64,000 nt of DNA from Isoetes taiwanensis (Eukaryota; Streptophyta; Lycopodiopsida; Isoetales; Isoetaceae). The notes under the pieces are model-generated. The model ran no database searches and had not been told where the DNA came from. It saw nothing but the letters and a program-made list of their open reading frames with translations. The stretch lies in the NCBI GenBank assembly GCA_021234155.1, contig JAJEKV010000045.1, positions 6,380,753-6,444,752 of the forward strand, given 5' to 3'. Position numbers and translations under genes: made by a program. Below are positions 33,107-44,178 of this stretch, piece after piece. Numbering within the stretch: position 1 is the stretch's first letter; each line of letters opens with the position of its first letter.

Positions 33107-33520
33107 GAAGATGAAATATGTCTCTTAGGTTTATTGGTCTTCTCGATGTTAACGATGCTCTTATTTAAACACTCTATGCTGTAAAAATTGCTGCTTCTTC
33201 TCCACCAGAGAAATCGCTTCTTCTTCTCTATTAGAAATCTTGACCCAATGACCATGTTCTTCTTGATATGCCTAATAGGCTCCTTACTTATTTGCAATCA
33301 TTGGAACACCTGAAGATGAAATATGTCTCTTAGGTTTATTGGTCTTCTCGATGTTAATGATGCTCTTATTCAAACTCTCTCTATGCAATAAAAATTGCTT
33401 CTTCTCTATTAAAATCTCTTCTTCTTCTTCTTCTTCTATCAGAAATCTTGACCAGCGTGACTATGTTCTTTGGATATGTCTAATAGGCTCCTTATTTGCA
33501 ATCATTGGAACACCTGAAGC
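33107..33520 (+). repeat. Two-copy tandem repeat, 205-bp unit
   Basis: Units start at 33107 and 33312 (gaagatgaaatatgtctctt, then ggtttattggtcttctcgat). They differ by a few substitutions and a shortened cttctt run. The first unit starts just outside the element ending at 33087. Confidence 0.9.
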
Positions 33521-34560
33521 ATCGAAGAAAACAAGACCTATATAAGACATGTCTTACTTGTCATTTACCTTATAATCTTGCTCGCTAAAGACATATTCTT
33601 CATAAGTAACGAAGATAAATGTTTCTTTTACATCTTTTGATATGTATAACAAGACGGTAGTCGCGATTATCATAATTTTATCTCAGCAATAATGATAAAG
33701 GTCTCGTCTCTTAAGATGTAACAAGCCTATAAGATGATAGTAGCTGCAATTATCATGAGATTTATTTTATTTTGACAAAATGACAAAGTCACGAGTGAAG
33801 GAAATGAGGAGAGTATCTTTAGGAATTTTATGCCCAAGTTTCTTGAATCATATTCCCCTCCTTAGTTCCCTAACACATGAAACTTTCACCTAGTGGAAAC
33901 TATTTTGAGCCCTTATTGTTGACCATAATAATCATGTAAATGTTTTGGAGTTGAAATAGTGCAACTTTGTTTTTCTACCGTTTAGAAGGGGAACATTGGC
34001 ATATGGCTTTGCTAAACATTAACAATTAAACATTTGACAATCGACTTACCTTGTCTTTTTTTCTATTGTCCATTTTTTTTTAACAATTGACTTACCTTGT
34101 CATTTTTTATCATCATCGCAAGGCTAAGAAAATTTGTTGTTTCACCAAAGTTTAATTCCTTTCACTATTTCGATCCAGGAAGTTGGGAAGGCAACTTCCC
34201 AACTTCCCACTCAGCCGATGAAAAATAGTAAAAGTTACCAGTGAAGCAAGGCAAAGAAATTGGATTTTGCTTGGATTTGTGTCGTTGGATTAGCTTGAAG
34301 CACAACAGGTTTTCAATAATTGTTCCGGATTTATAGGTCTTGCAAACCTTCGAGTCTATACAAAGAGACTCCTTATGTGCCAGATTATCACAGCATGAAA
34401 GCCTGCTTGATCTCTACGGTTCCATGGCTTGAAGATCTTCATTTAAAAATGCTTTCTAAGTTCTATCTTGTAGAGGAATTGCAGCTTGCCAGTCACGGGC
34501 CCCTCTTATTGTGCCGGAATGGAGGGGATTATCATATGCAATAACAAAAGCAAATACTTT
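33521..34560. other. Noncoding DNA
   Basis: AT-rich, with a short perfect direct repeat of gaagttgggaa-type sequence near 34170-34205. No gene is recognised; an open segment at 34320-34544 has no known domain. Confidence 0.3.
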
Positions 34561-35830
34561 AATGTTAGTAGTATGGTCTTCATGGATGTTAAAAAATTTA
34601 TTCTATTTTCAGTATAGGAGGACCTCTCCTCTCTTCAATATCACCGTAAGGAGGAGCTCTGCAAAGTGAGGGGATTCCACTTGCAAAAGAAATGGACAGT
34701 GTGCAGACCAATGGTCTTCCAATCCTTGGATTGGCTATGTTTAGATAATTTAAGTATGACAAAATTATTAGCATTAGCATCATCTTCTTTTGTACTTTTT
34801 GGGCCTCCATGCCCTTTTGGTCCCATGGCCAATTTAGTCTTTGTGTGGACATTAAAAGACCTATCTATCTATCTATCTACCTATCTACTTATCTTTTCTT
34901 CTTGTTCAAATCTTTCATGTTCAGTGGTAAATACAATAGGATTTCAAAATTTTCATGTTGGTGGCAATAAGCCACAAATTCCAAGGAACCCCTATAGCCT
35001 ACTTGTTGAAATCAAAATTTCCGATATAGAAAAAAATTCTCATGAAGTTTTTCGATAAAAAACCATGAAATTCTTCACATTTTCCGACTGAAAACTAGTT
35101 TTTCTGCTTAATGCTCCCCTCTTGCTTAAATTACTTAGGAAATTTACCTTTTTCTGTATAGAGTTTGTCGCTCACTGTTTGGTGGTAAATACAATAGGAT
35201 AGCAATCATTAGACTATATTTAAGGTGCAACTAACACGATAAATAGAATAGAATAGAATAGTTTTTTTAACACAAACCTTAAACACTAACCTTAATGGCA
35301 AAAAGTTAACCTTTTATTCTTAAGAAATGAATTTTGTCAAATGACAAAAAAAGAGCAAACTAGATACAAAATACTACAATCACTCTCCCAATCTGTTGGT
35401 TGTTTCTAATCTAAACTAATAAATATATGACATGTGTAAATAGTTTTTGTACATTATCCAACATATTACAACATAACAAAGATGCAAATGCAATTGGGTT
35501 TTTCCTAAACAATTTATCTTTGAGAAATACAATTAGCCCTCAATTACTGGGCCCTCAGTAGTCATCATGGTCTACTTATAGGTTTTTCCTGCTTGTCTAA
35601 TATCATCATTACTACAAAGGTGTTTCCCTTGAAAACCTTTCGAGGCGCGGGGTTTTAATCCCAAGACATAATGGTTGTACTTCAGCCATTATATGGGTCC
35701 TATGGCCTCTTGGTCTTCGTGGACGTTAAAAAATCTATTCTATTCTATTATATTCTATTCTATTCTTCGTTAAAAATGTATCTACCTGCCTACCTACCTA
35801 CCTACCTACCTATCTATCTATCTATCTATC
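34560..35830. repeat. Cluster of LINE 3'-end remnants with pentamer or tetramer tails
   Basis: The LINE 3' consensus (ggtcccatggccaattggtc, tccgtggac, (g/t)ttaaaaaatctattctattc) is recognisable at about 34570-34612 (tail attctattttc), 34795-34890 (tail ctat repeats), 35595-35766 (attct tail, followed by tacc/tatc repeats to 35830) and, inverted, at about 35238-35262 (agaat tail). The intact version is the end of the LINE at 44250-44373. No coding parts remain. Confidence 0.65.
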
Positions 35831-35873
35831 TCACACAACTCCACAATATCTGAACAATAGAATATCTAGTAAA

Positions 35874-36768
35874 ATGTGTAAAATTGTGAACAATACTATA
35901 GCACATATGTATAAGTTGATTTTTCATTTTCCGATTGATAATGGATCATATTTATATTTGAGGAATAGTTGCATGTTCATATGGAAAATAGGCACCCTCC
36001 TGCACAAGTTTGAAGAGGGTGTAGCTACAAAGACAACTTACAACCTTACATTGTGTTATGGACCTCCAGCCACTATAGCTTGATGAGACCTCCTCTTTCA
36101 AGATAACCTCACACTCAAGTATGGAGTTTGTATTTATCTAAACACTTGACAAGTGCATTTGCCAATTGTATGTTTGAGGAATATTTTCTATGCATCCTAT
36201 TGAGTACTATCTCAAGCATGGTAGTATGTCTACTTGTCCAGCAGCAATAAGTGCAAGCATGACCTAAGCTGTTTGTACAACATGTGCTCGATCATTATCT
36301 AGACTTGAGATACAAGACATTTATACAATTGAGATATTTCTTGTTACAAGTTGGTAAATGAATTGTGACCTTGTTCACAGAGCTTAAATAATTTTCTTCG
36401 CAACCTCCAGATGAAAGTTGCTTTGAGAGAAAAAATTGACAAGCTTTTTAGACAGCATTAAATTGTTGTAGGCTTTCCTGACTTGACCAAGCCCAATATG
36501 CCAAACCATGTTCCATATATAAAACACACGCTCCAAGAACCATACCTACAAATCTTGACCCTTTGTAGAAAACATATTATAGTAAAAATTTCATTTTCGT
36601 GCTTTCCTTGCAACAATTATTTCAAACGAAATATGCATACAAGCTTCTTGCATATGCAACTACATAGTGTGTGGTGGGATAAAAATTCTTCTTAGGATGT
36701 TAAAGATCATTTTATTGTGCTTTCAAACATTTGTCAATAGGAAATAAGCAATTACCAAGACCCATCAG
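35874..36768. other. Noncoding DNA
   Basis: AT-rich, no recognisable gene. Segments reading KTTYNLTLCYGPPATIA (about 36030-36080) and KPNMPNHVPYIKHTLQEPYL (about 36486-36545) resemble Ty1/copia RNase H and linker phrases only weakly and are not called. Confidence 0.25.
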
Positions 36769-36932
36769 TCCCGTGTTTGCTTTTGATAAAGTATTGAGCT
36801 TCTGTAATAAATATATAGCAATTTCTTTTCTCTTGTGATTTGGATATGCCTCCCGTGTTTGCTTTTGATAAAGTATTGAGCTTCTGTAATAAATATATAG
36901 CAATTTCTTTTCTCTTGTGATTTGGATATGCC
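36769..36932 (+). repeat. Two-copy perfect tandem repeat, 82-bp unit
   Basis: Units 36769-36850 and 36851-36932 (tcccgtgtttgcttttgata, then aagtattgagcttctg) are essentially identical, so the duplication is recent. Confidence 0.95.
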
Positions 36933-38633
36933 TTCCTGAATGTGGACATGTATACAAGATGATGTGTATTGAACATAGCTACAAGAATATCTCATTTTTA
37001 CTAGCTCGTTGGTTTTTTTTTTTTTCAATTAATATAAACGAATTTTAGATAGATTACAAATAATCAATCATAAATTTATCATAAGAAGTTTCAGCAGGGT
37101 TGAATGTGTGGACATAAAGGCATTTAAAATCGTGCGTATATGATTTCATTACCTATCATAGTGTCAATCATGTATAGGATAGACATATCCACACAGACTT
37201 CGATTGAGGAATTGCTGCACACTGGACATGCAGAGATTCCCGTTTGTAAGACATATAGATCACTAGAGGTTGATTAGCACATACCAGCTCTGAACATCGG
37301 TATTGAGGACACGAGTGGTTATCTTGCTACAAATGGGATGGTGGTTATCGAGGTAGTGCATCTACAGTGGATGGCATCATCTCTAAGACATTGTAGTTGT
37401 AGCAGATGGCTCGACGCCTCGTCACCCTCGTAGCCCATTTCGAGATGTCATCTCTCTGCTACCTATATTAAAGCATGACAATCATCTGGAAAAGGACCAT
37501 CCTCTTTATCTAAGAGGATCTAACCCAGGCATTTCTGCAAATGAAAAGAGAAATTATGTCGGGCACGAGAAGCTCGCATGCAAGAGAAGTGAGTAGTGTA
37601 CAGAGGAGGTCAGGCTACCATTAGGGATTAGTGACCCTCTGATCTATGGGCAGTCTCTGTCTAGCTTTGTTCTACTTTATGTTGTGTTGTTTTTTTTCTG
37701 TTTTGTGTGTGTGTAGGGAGTTTTATTTCCCCTAGTCTGTTCTTGGCTAAATGCCCTTGTTCATGCACCCTTCCCATGGCCCACTAGGGTCCCTGGGGAT
37801 GTGAAAAACTCTATTCATCCATCTATCTATCAATCAATCATAATAACACTCTGAAATACCTGAAGCCAAGAAAATGAGTGTGTAAACTCATCCAATGAAA
37901 CCCCTCCATTTGAGTTATATAGATTAGGAGAAGCCACATGAGAAGTTGAAAATTGAAACCGAAGGGGGGGGTAAGAATCAGAAATGGAGTAAGTGATGAA
38001 ATCAATCCGTAACTCTTGTAGATGGAAAAATATTCCTATTGTAGCGTGAGAAGTTATCATTATGGATTAAAGTTGTTATTTATGTTTATATATACTATAG
38101 GAGATTTGAGTCTATGTCATGGAATCATGAGGGCAGCCACATAAACAGATGTTGTCACACTTCTACATTGTCCAGAATATGCCGCCATGGCATTGTATGG
38201 CAATTGCCCACATCAAACAAACCAACAAACCAATAATGATCTATTGAAATTGTCGCATCTCTGCATAACAAATCTAATATGAGTCGTTCGTATGGTCCTA
38301 CGGGAAGAATCGTACACCATTTCCAAGATAATCCTCCCACCCAATCGGACAAAATATTCACGGTGGTGGTTTCTTGCATGCATTGAACTAGCTAGAAAGG
38401 AATACATAATTAATAAACGTTCTAAAACGAAATTTTTTATACACAGCAAAATCAACGGTTCAAAGTGCGTGATATAAAAGAGGGATGTTAATAATATTTG
38501 TCGTGTACAAATCTCTACCCCGATGAGCATTCTTGCTCATTCCATAAGCCATTCAAATTCTGTTTTGTATCTTCCTTTCAACAAATGCTTTTTTAAAGAT
38601 ATATGGGCTTTGTACACGGCATGGCAAGGGTTC
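36933..38633. other. Noncoding DNA with one LINE-like tail
   Basis: The segment 37650-37835 (tagggtccctggggatgtga, then aaaactctattcatcc and catc/tatc repeats) looks like another decayed LINE 3' end. No coding region is supported elsewhere. Confidence 0.3.
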
Positions 38634-38689
38634 TTCTTCATCCTAACTCTATTCTATTTTCACTCTGCGCACACTGATTGAGGATAGCA

Positions 38690-39346
38690 GGAATCACCGA
38701 CAAAACCTGTATTGTTGTTTCGTGGATTTCGCAAAAGCTTTTGACACTGTGCCCCGGGACAAGTTATAGGACAAACTGCGGCAGCTGGGGACCCCCCCTT
38801 GACTTGCAGAATGCAATATATAGACTATACGAGGCATGCTTAGGCCGTATGACATCGTCAGGACAGCCGGTAATCAGTAGTATTGGAGTGTGTCAGGGTT
38901 GCCCCCTCTCTCCGCACTCTTTGGCCTATACATTGACCACCGAAGATTGGCTCTCGAAAGCACCCGGAGGTGCGGGCGCCCATCTCATGCATCACACAAT
39001 CCGGCAACTCATGTATGCTGACGATGTCAACCTCCTGGCCTATACTCCAGAGGACATGCAACGTCACCTGGATGCTCTTGACACTTTTTGCCGATTCACT
39101 TGGCATGCGAGTTAACTTGGCCAAAACTAGGGTGCTGCTGGTTTCATCATCTTGTCAGCCAAGGCTTCCCTCATTCACTTACCAGGGACAAGATGTAGAG
39201 GTGGCATCGACCTACAAGTACTTGGGGATCGAGTTCTCTGCTACCACCCATTGGGATGCTGCCATCAGGTTGCGGGTCACGGCGGGTTGGAAAGCACTAT
39301 ATGTCATGCAGAACAACAGCCACAAGGCAGAGTTGTATGCTTGGGG
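38690..39346 (+). pseudogene. LINE reverse transcriptase, partial, with stops
   Basis: Translation gives YCCFVDFAKAFDTVPRDKL (catalytic Asp in FVDF) with a stop at about 38767. Then come ISSIGVCQGCPLSPHSLAYT, LMYADDVNLLAYTPEDMQRH (catalytic YADD) and, after a frame change near 39100, LGMRVNLAKTRVLLVSS and STYKYLGIEFSATTHWD. This is the standard motif order of non-LTR RTs. A hAT-like MITE interrupts it at 39355. Confidence 0.85.
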
Positions 39347-39354
39347 CCACTAGT

Positions 39355-39567
39355 CAGGCCTCCAGATTAGATTTTTCTCAAACCGGAAAAATGCCATGCT
39401 TTATTGCTACTTACCGGATTTTTCAGAAAATATCCTCTAATTTGTCGGATTTAACAAGCATTTTACAAAATTTTGACCGGAAATTTTCATGCATCTACTA
39501 AAGAAACCGGATTTTAACAACTTCAACCGGAAATTTTGGGGAGGAACCCCCCCAATCTGGAGCCCTA
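39355..39567. mobile_element. hAT-like MITE inside the LINE
   Basis: The ends CAGGCCTCCAGATT (left) and, inverted, TAGGGCTCCAGATT form terminal inverted repeats. Flanks are ccactagt (39347-39354) and ccaccagt (39568-39575), an 8-bp target duplication with one difference. Length 213 bp, no ORF. The interior is rich in accgga phrases. Confidence 0.75.
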
Positions 39568-39575
39568 CCACCAGT

Positions 39576-39840
39576 CACACTTGTTTAGGGCCTTGGTCGA
39601 GCCGGTCCTCTAGTTGTATGGGGCATAAGTGTGGGGTCCTGTGATATCCCTCAACACCTGGAATGACCTCGAGCAAGTGCAGAAAGCCTTCTTGGCACAA
39701 GCCCTTGGGGTAAAGTCCACAATTCCATACCAGATCCTACTCCAGGAGACCGGTTTTCTACCCCTTCAATGCGCTGCATTGGAACGCCATATCATTTACT
39801 TCCAGAAGGTGGTCGCTATGGGCGATACACGTTTGCCCAA
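39576..39840 (+). pseudogene. LINE ORF, middle fragment
   Basis: After the MITE the LINE resumes with YGA-WGPVISLNTWNDLEQVQ, then KAFLAQALGVKSTIPYQILL and ETGFLPLQCAALERHIIYFQ, the region downstream of the RT fingers in LINE ORF2. It is cut at 39840 by the LTR element and continues at 43659. Confidence 0.75.
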
Positions 39841-40387
39841 TGTTAGGGGTTTTCCACCCTTTGAATGCATTAGCACTATGGCTATTAAATGTGAAGACAC
39901 TATCATTATTGGCATGGGCCCACATCATCAAATGTTATTCATATTCCTATTGGTCCATGTCAGTGATCCTCCCACATCATTGCCATGTCATCGATCCATG
40001 GGAAAAGGCACAAAGAAGAAACACAAAAACTACCCTTGGTCCATGTCATGTGCCACATCACTGCCATGTCATTGCCACCTAGGCTATTCTTGTTTATAAA
40101 TAGCATTTTACATGACTAAAGGGGGATCATGTATGAAGTGAGAGAGAGATCATAAGTTAAAGACCATGATCATGTGGGTGTTCTTGTTGTATCTTGTCAA
40201 TTTCAATAAAGAAGTGCAGTTTGAGTATCTTTTGTGATGTTCTTGTAATGTAAGTGTGGATGTGAGTGTGCTTTTGATTATCTTAATTCTGGGTGAGAGG
40301 CAGAGTTAAGTGTCTTAGTTTGTGTGCTGATGAAGGCCTTCGGCCAAGTCCAAGGTCCTTAAGTTGGGTGTGATTTTCCTGTTAACA
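39841..40387 (+). repeat. 5' LTR
   Basis: 547 bp, TG...CA ends. Compared with the 3' LTR it differs at roughly ten positions, including two 1-bp gaps, pointing to a fairly recent insertion. Confidence 0.9.
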
Positions 40388-40390
40388 TTT

Positions 40391-40409
40391 TGGTTCCGTT
40401 GCCGGGACC
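40391..40409 (+). other. Primer-binding site
   Basis: tggttccgttgccgggacc starts 3 bp after the 5' LTR. Its reverse complement ends in ACCA, as a tRNA 3' end should. Which tRNA is not determined. Confidence 0.7.
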
Positions 40410-40733
40410 TTGGATGTTTCAAAGATAAAGTGCAATGTGCACCGCAGGACAATTAAATTTAGCACCACACAGAGAAATTAAATTTAAGCTTTATTCAAAG
40501 CCTGTATTGTTTTAAGAAGCCTGAATAAGAGACAATAACACGAGAGATTTGAAGAAAGTTTAAAGCATAATCTTATGGACAGGAAAAAAAGAACTACAAG
40601 ATTTGAAACGTTCAAAGCATATTCGTATGCATAGGTTAAAAATAACTAACAGATTGCACAAAAGATCTCAGATCTGCAAAATAAAATTCTGGTTTTCAAT
40701 TCAGGAAAAAAAGTTATTACCAAGTATTACAAT

Positions 40734-41362
40734 GAACTAGCCACCCAGCATCGCTGCTAAGTCTCATATTACAAGAAATAAAACAAACAGATGAAAGAAG
40801 CAATGTAAATAAATAAATACTCAACCTTGAAACTTGTGATGCCTTCGAAAAATTCTAGAAAAGTTTAGAGCACATTCTTGTGCACAGGTTCTGAAAGAAT
40901 GCAAAAACATATCTTGAATCTGTTTGCATTCTGGCTTTGATTAGTAGAGAAAAACATAATACAATGAAACAAGGTTCTTCCAGAGGCCAGTACTTGTTAG
41001 TCTCGTGCTAAAGATGGAAGGCAAACAAAAGATAGAAGATAAAGAATATGGGAAAACAATTACCCGTCCGTCCACTGGTGTTAAATTATCAAAGAGCTCA
41101 GTAACAAATACGGATATTCCGCTCTTCAACAAATGGCTAGAAAGTACATATCTCATATTCAAGAAATAATCTGCAAGTGCAAAAAAAAAAAAATACTTCC
41201 CGTGTAGATGCAATACTGTTTTAACAAAGAATCAAGATAAACTCTAAAGGCAAATCTTCTGAAACTCGAAAATATCATGTCAGTTCTAAAATCGAATGAT
41301 CGTAGGGTTTGCAAAATACTATGTTTCTCTGCCATGGTCGTTCCTGAAGCCGCTAGTGCCAC
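40734..41362 (-). pseudogene. Antisense exon-like gene fragment inside the LTR element
   Basis: Between the primer-binding site and gag the minus strand looks like a piece of an intron-containing gene. After a polypyrimidine acceptor (tttttttgcacttgcag) an exon of about 100 bp (41169 down to 41064) encodes YFLNMRYVLSSHLLKSGISV followed by FVTELFDNLTPVDGR and ends at gtaatt. Two small exon candidates in frame follow (about 40844-40828 and 40771-40736, each followed by gt), together reading ASQVSSSDAGWLVHCNTW. Upstream, 41362-41170 is open (MAEKHSILQTLRSFDFRTD). I do not recognise the protein. Retained introns in antisense orientation would imply capture as DNA or from a read-through genomic RNA. 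Confidence 0.4.
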
Positions 41363-41708
41363 AGAGCAAGAGCATCATCCAGAATCGTTAGGTTAACTGA
41401 AGAGAGGCTAAGGAAAGCACAAGCGGTTGCCAATTCCGGAAGAATATATTTTCGTCGTAGCCTCAGACCTAATAAATTTGTTAGGGTTCGAAAAGGTATT
41501 AAAGTATTATTTCTCATAAAAATAAATGATTAAATGACAGAAAAAGTTTAATACATTTAGCTAGCAGGGTTGGTAAAATTGTTGTCTAATAACCTTGAGT
41601 GTTAGGGTTCAAAAACCCAAGCATCACATATATTTTTTTTCCTCCAAACATTCTAGTTCAAAAAAAAAAAAAAAAAAAAAAACATTTAGAGCTATACACA
41701 AGTCGTCT

Positions 41709-42536
41709 ATGGCTTTGGAATATTCCATCTACAATCATGATGACCCTAACAAGGTCAGAGCAAAGACTCATGTAAAGCAATTTGAAGCTCTAAGCAAAAT
41801 CAATGGTCATGATGAAGACGCCATAAGGGTATTGGTCTTTCCAATAACTTTACGTGGTGTAGCAGCCAACCTGCTATACTCAAATTTTGACTCCATGTCT
41901 ACATGGAATGAAATGAAAAGTTATTTTATTTCTATGTTCCAAGAAGGATTGTCTTATAGAGAATGTAGAAAAATATTGGATACAATGAAAATTGAGGAAG
42001 GAGAACATCCTCGAGAGTTTGCTTCGAGAATTCAAGATATAGTTGCAGAAATGCAACCCAGACCACATGAAGAAGATATAATTGAATGGTATATTAATGG
42101 ATTTCCATTTGAAGTATGCCAAAGGTTACAAATAGAAAATCCTCCTACATTAGACCAAGCAGTCCAGAGAGCTGTTGTGGTTAAAAGAGTTCTAGGTGCT
42201 AGGAAGCATGAAGAACTAGAACTAGTGCATATTAAGGCACAAGAGATGAACGAAATGGAGGAATATAGACTTGAGGAAAGTTGTGATAAGAAACATAGTA
42301 CATGTGACTATGTAAATTCATGTGGAAGTGGCAAATCTATGAGCAATGAGATTGATCCATACAAAATAGGAAATGTTGAAATGATTCTTGATGATTTTAT
42401 GAAAACCCAGGAGCTTCAAAATGGCAATATAAATGAAGTAGAATTCTTCAAAGTGGAAACTGAGGAGATATTTGATTGCTTTGCTATGATATCAAATATA
42501 TGTTTGATCGCCCATTGTATGAAAACAAGAAGGTGA
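41709..42536 (+). CDS. Retrotransposon Gag polyprotein, capsid part
   Basis: The protein starts MALEYSIYNHDDPNKVRAKT and contains the plant retrotransposon Gag capsid region: VKQFEALSKINGHDEDAIRV, LVFPITLRGVAANLLYSNFD, MSTWNEMKSYFISMFQEGLS, then ILDTMKIEEGEHPREFASRI and WYINGFPFEVCQRLQIENPP. Gag assembles virus-like particles that package the element's RNA. The frame upstream is open but passes through a long poly-A tract, so the ATG at 41709 is preferred. It ends at 42534-42536. A second frame shifted by -1 continues collinear sequence. Confidence 0.8.
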   Translation: MALEYSIYNHDDPNKVRAKTHVKQFEALSKINGHDEDAIRVLVFPITLRGVAANLLYSNFDSMSTWNEMKSYFISMFQEGLSYRECRKILDTMKIEEGEHPREFASRIQDIVAEMQPRPHEEDIIEWYINGFPFEVCQRLQIENPPTLDQAVQRAVVVKRVLGARKHEELELVHIKAQEMNEMEEYRLEESCDKKHSTCDYVNSCGSGKSMSNEIDPYKIGNVEMILDDFMKTQELQNGNINEVEFFKVETEEIFDCFAMISNICLIAHCMKTRR

Positions 42537-43108
42537 ACGATAAAATTGAGGAAGAAAATGTCAATATCGATTCAAATAAGGTGGAAATTTGGATTGAGAA
42601 AGAAACTTGCACTCAAGCAATTGAAAGGCACGTTACATGTGATGAAAATTTGGCAACACAGTGTGCTACCTATGATATTGTGAAAATAGCTCCAATCCTT
42701 AAAGAATTCCAAAGAGAAAATCTTATGGGCAAATGGGGAAGCGTGCCCATCATCAATAGATTATTTTGTAAAAAAGTGGTCTCCAAAGTTAATGCCGCTA
42801 CAGGAACTCATATTGAAGAACTCCGAAACACAGAGAATGCAAACAAGTATGACATGGAGAATGTTAAAGATATGATTTATCTTGAGCAATCCAAGTTCAA
42901 GGCAAATCCATTCATATGGACAAATTGTTATGAACAGGGCCATATAGACCAACAAGGAAACTTTATAGATGATTTCTTGACAAAGAAAAATATGCTTATT
43001 CATTATGGCACCTTGCTTCAACAAGAACCAAAACCCAAAGTAAAAATCAAACATTCCATTGGGAAGAGTGATGAGAACCCACGTTCTCATCAAAAGTTTG
43101 GGGGAAAT
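42500..43108 (+). CDS. Gag C-terminal continuation in the -1 frame
   Basis: From about 42500 the -1 frame is open through KVNDKIEEENVNIDSNKVEI, CTQAIERHVTCDENLATQCA and NENPRSHQKFGGN-like sequence up to the polypurine tract before the 3' LTR. It is acidic and Lys-rich, with no protease or zinc knuckle I can identify. Either a mutation shifted the frame or the two frames are joined by frameshifting; no obvious slippery heptamer is seen in the overlap 42476-42536. Confidence 0.5.
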
Positions 43109-43109
43109 A

Positions 43110-43658
43110 TGTTAGGGGTTTTCCACCCTTTGAATGCATTAGCACTATGGCTATTAAATTTGAAGACACTATCATTATTGGCATGGGTCCACATCATCAA
43201 ATGTTATTCATATTCCTATTGGTCCATGTCAGTGATCCTCCCACATCATTGCCATGTCATCGATCCATGGGAAAAGGCACAAAGAAGAAACACAAAAACT
43301 ACCCTTGGTCCATGTCATGTGCCACATCACTGCCATGTCATTGCCACCTAGGCTATTCTTGTTTATAAATAGGCATTTTACATGACTAAAGGGGGATCAT
43401 GTATGGAGTGAGAGATAGATCATTAGTTGAAGACCATGATCATGTGGGTGTTCTTGTTGTATCTTGTCAATTTCAATAAAGAAGTGCAGTTTGAGTATCT
43501 TTTGTGATGTTCTTGTAATATAAGTGTGGATGTGAGTGTGCTTTTGATTATCTTAATTCTGGGTGAGAGGCAGAGTTAAGTGTCTTAGTTTGTGTGCTGA
43601 TGAAGGCCTTCGGGCCAAGTCCAAGGTCCTTAAGTTGGGTGTGATTTTCCTGTTAACA
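43110..43658 (+). repeat. 3' LTR
   Basis: 549 bp, TG...CA ends, directly after the polypurine tract. An open frame runs into it from the internal region, but that part is not coding. Confidence 0.9.
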
Positions 43659-44178
43659 TTCTCACGCTGGGGGGTATAGGCAAACAGATGCGTACATGTA
43701 CGGACAAAGAAAGATCACAAGGCACTTAAGTTGTACCTGGATGCTACTTTCCTTCGCAAGCTCTAGGATGCAGATGCTCTGACGCACGTTAAGCTGGCAC
43801 ACTATCAGCAGCAAGTCAACCCTAGGCTTACGAGAGGCCCACACCAGTACTTGTACACCCATTTGCCCATAAAGAAGCGCAGACTTATAGCTTCCATTCG
43901 CACGAGTGCACATCGCCTCCGCATTGAGACAGGACGTTGGGCTCGGGAAGCACGGGAGAAAAGGCTTTGTCAGTGTTGCCACCAGGGTGCCATTGAGGAT
44001 GAATGTCATGCCCTCCAGATCTGCCCAGCGTTTGCCCATATCCGAGAGCGGTATGTTCGATTACTAGTGCCTGGCCAACCGTTGCATGAGTTATTGAATA
44101 CAGCGTCAGTGGGTTTGTTGGGGTCATACCTCCAGGAGGTTATGGATGTACGGACTCAGGTGTGTCCTCCGGGATAGT
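43659..44178 (+). pseudogene. LINE ORF, C-terminal fragment
   Basis: The LINE resumes after the LTR element: LKLYLDATFLRKLEDADAL, YLYTHLPIKKRRLIASIRTS, AHRLRIETGRWAREAREKRL, then CQCCHQGAIEDECHALQICP and AFAHIRERYVRLL. The Arg/His-rich segment followed by C-x2-C...H...C and IEDE-H is the conserved C-terminus of many LINE ORF2 proteins. It ends at a stop near 44176. The 3' UTR and pentamer tail follow. Confidence 0.8.

Larger units (their letters stand above)
39841..43658 (+). mobile_element. Non-autonomous, gag-only LTR retrotransposon
   Basis: Two nearly identical LTRs (39841-40387 and 43110-43658, about ten differences) start TGTTAGGGG and end GTTAACA. After the 5' LTR is a primer-binding site (tggttccgttgccgggacc, from 40391) of the type seen in plant Ty3/gypsy elements. 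Before the 3' LTR is a polypurine tract (gtttgggggaaa). The interior codes for Gag only: no protease, RT, RNase H or integrase is found, so the element depends on a partner. No target duplication is visible (cccaa on the left, ttctc on the right). Confidence 0.9.

Noticed and set aside
43110-43351. Continuation of the gag-region frame into the 3' LTR
   Set aside because: The same sequence occurs in the 5' LTR outside any coding context, so it is not protein-coding.
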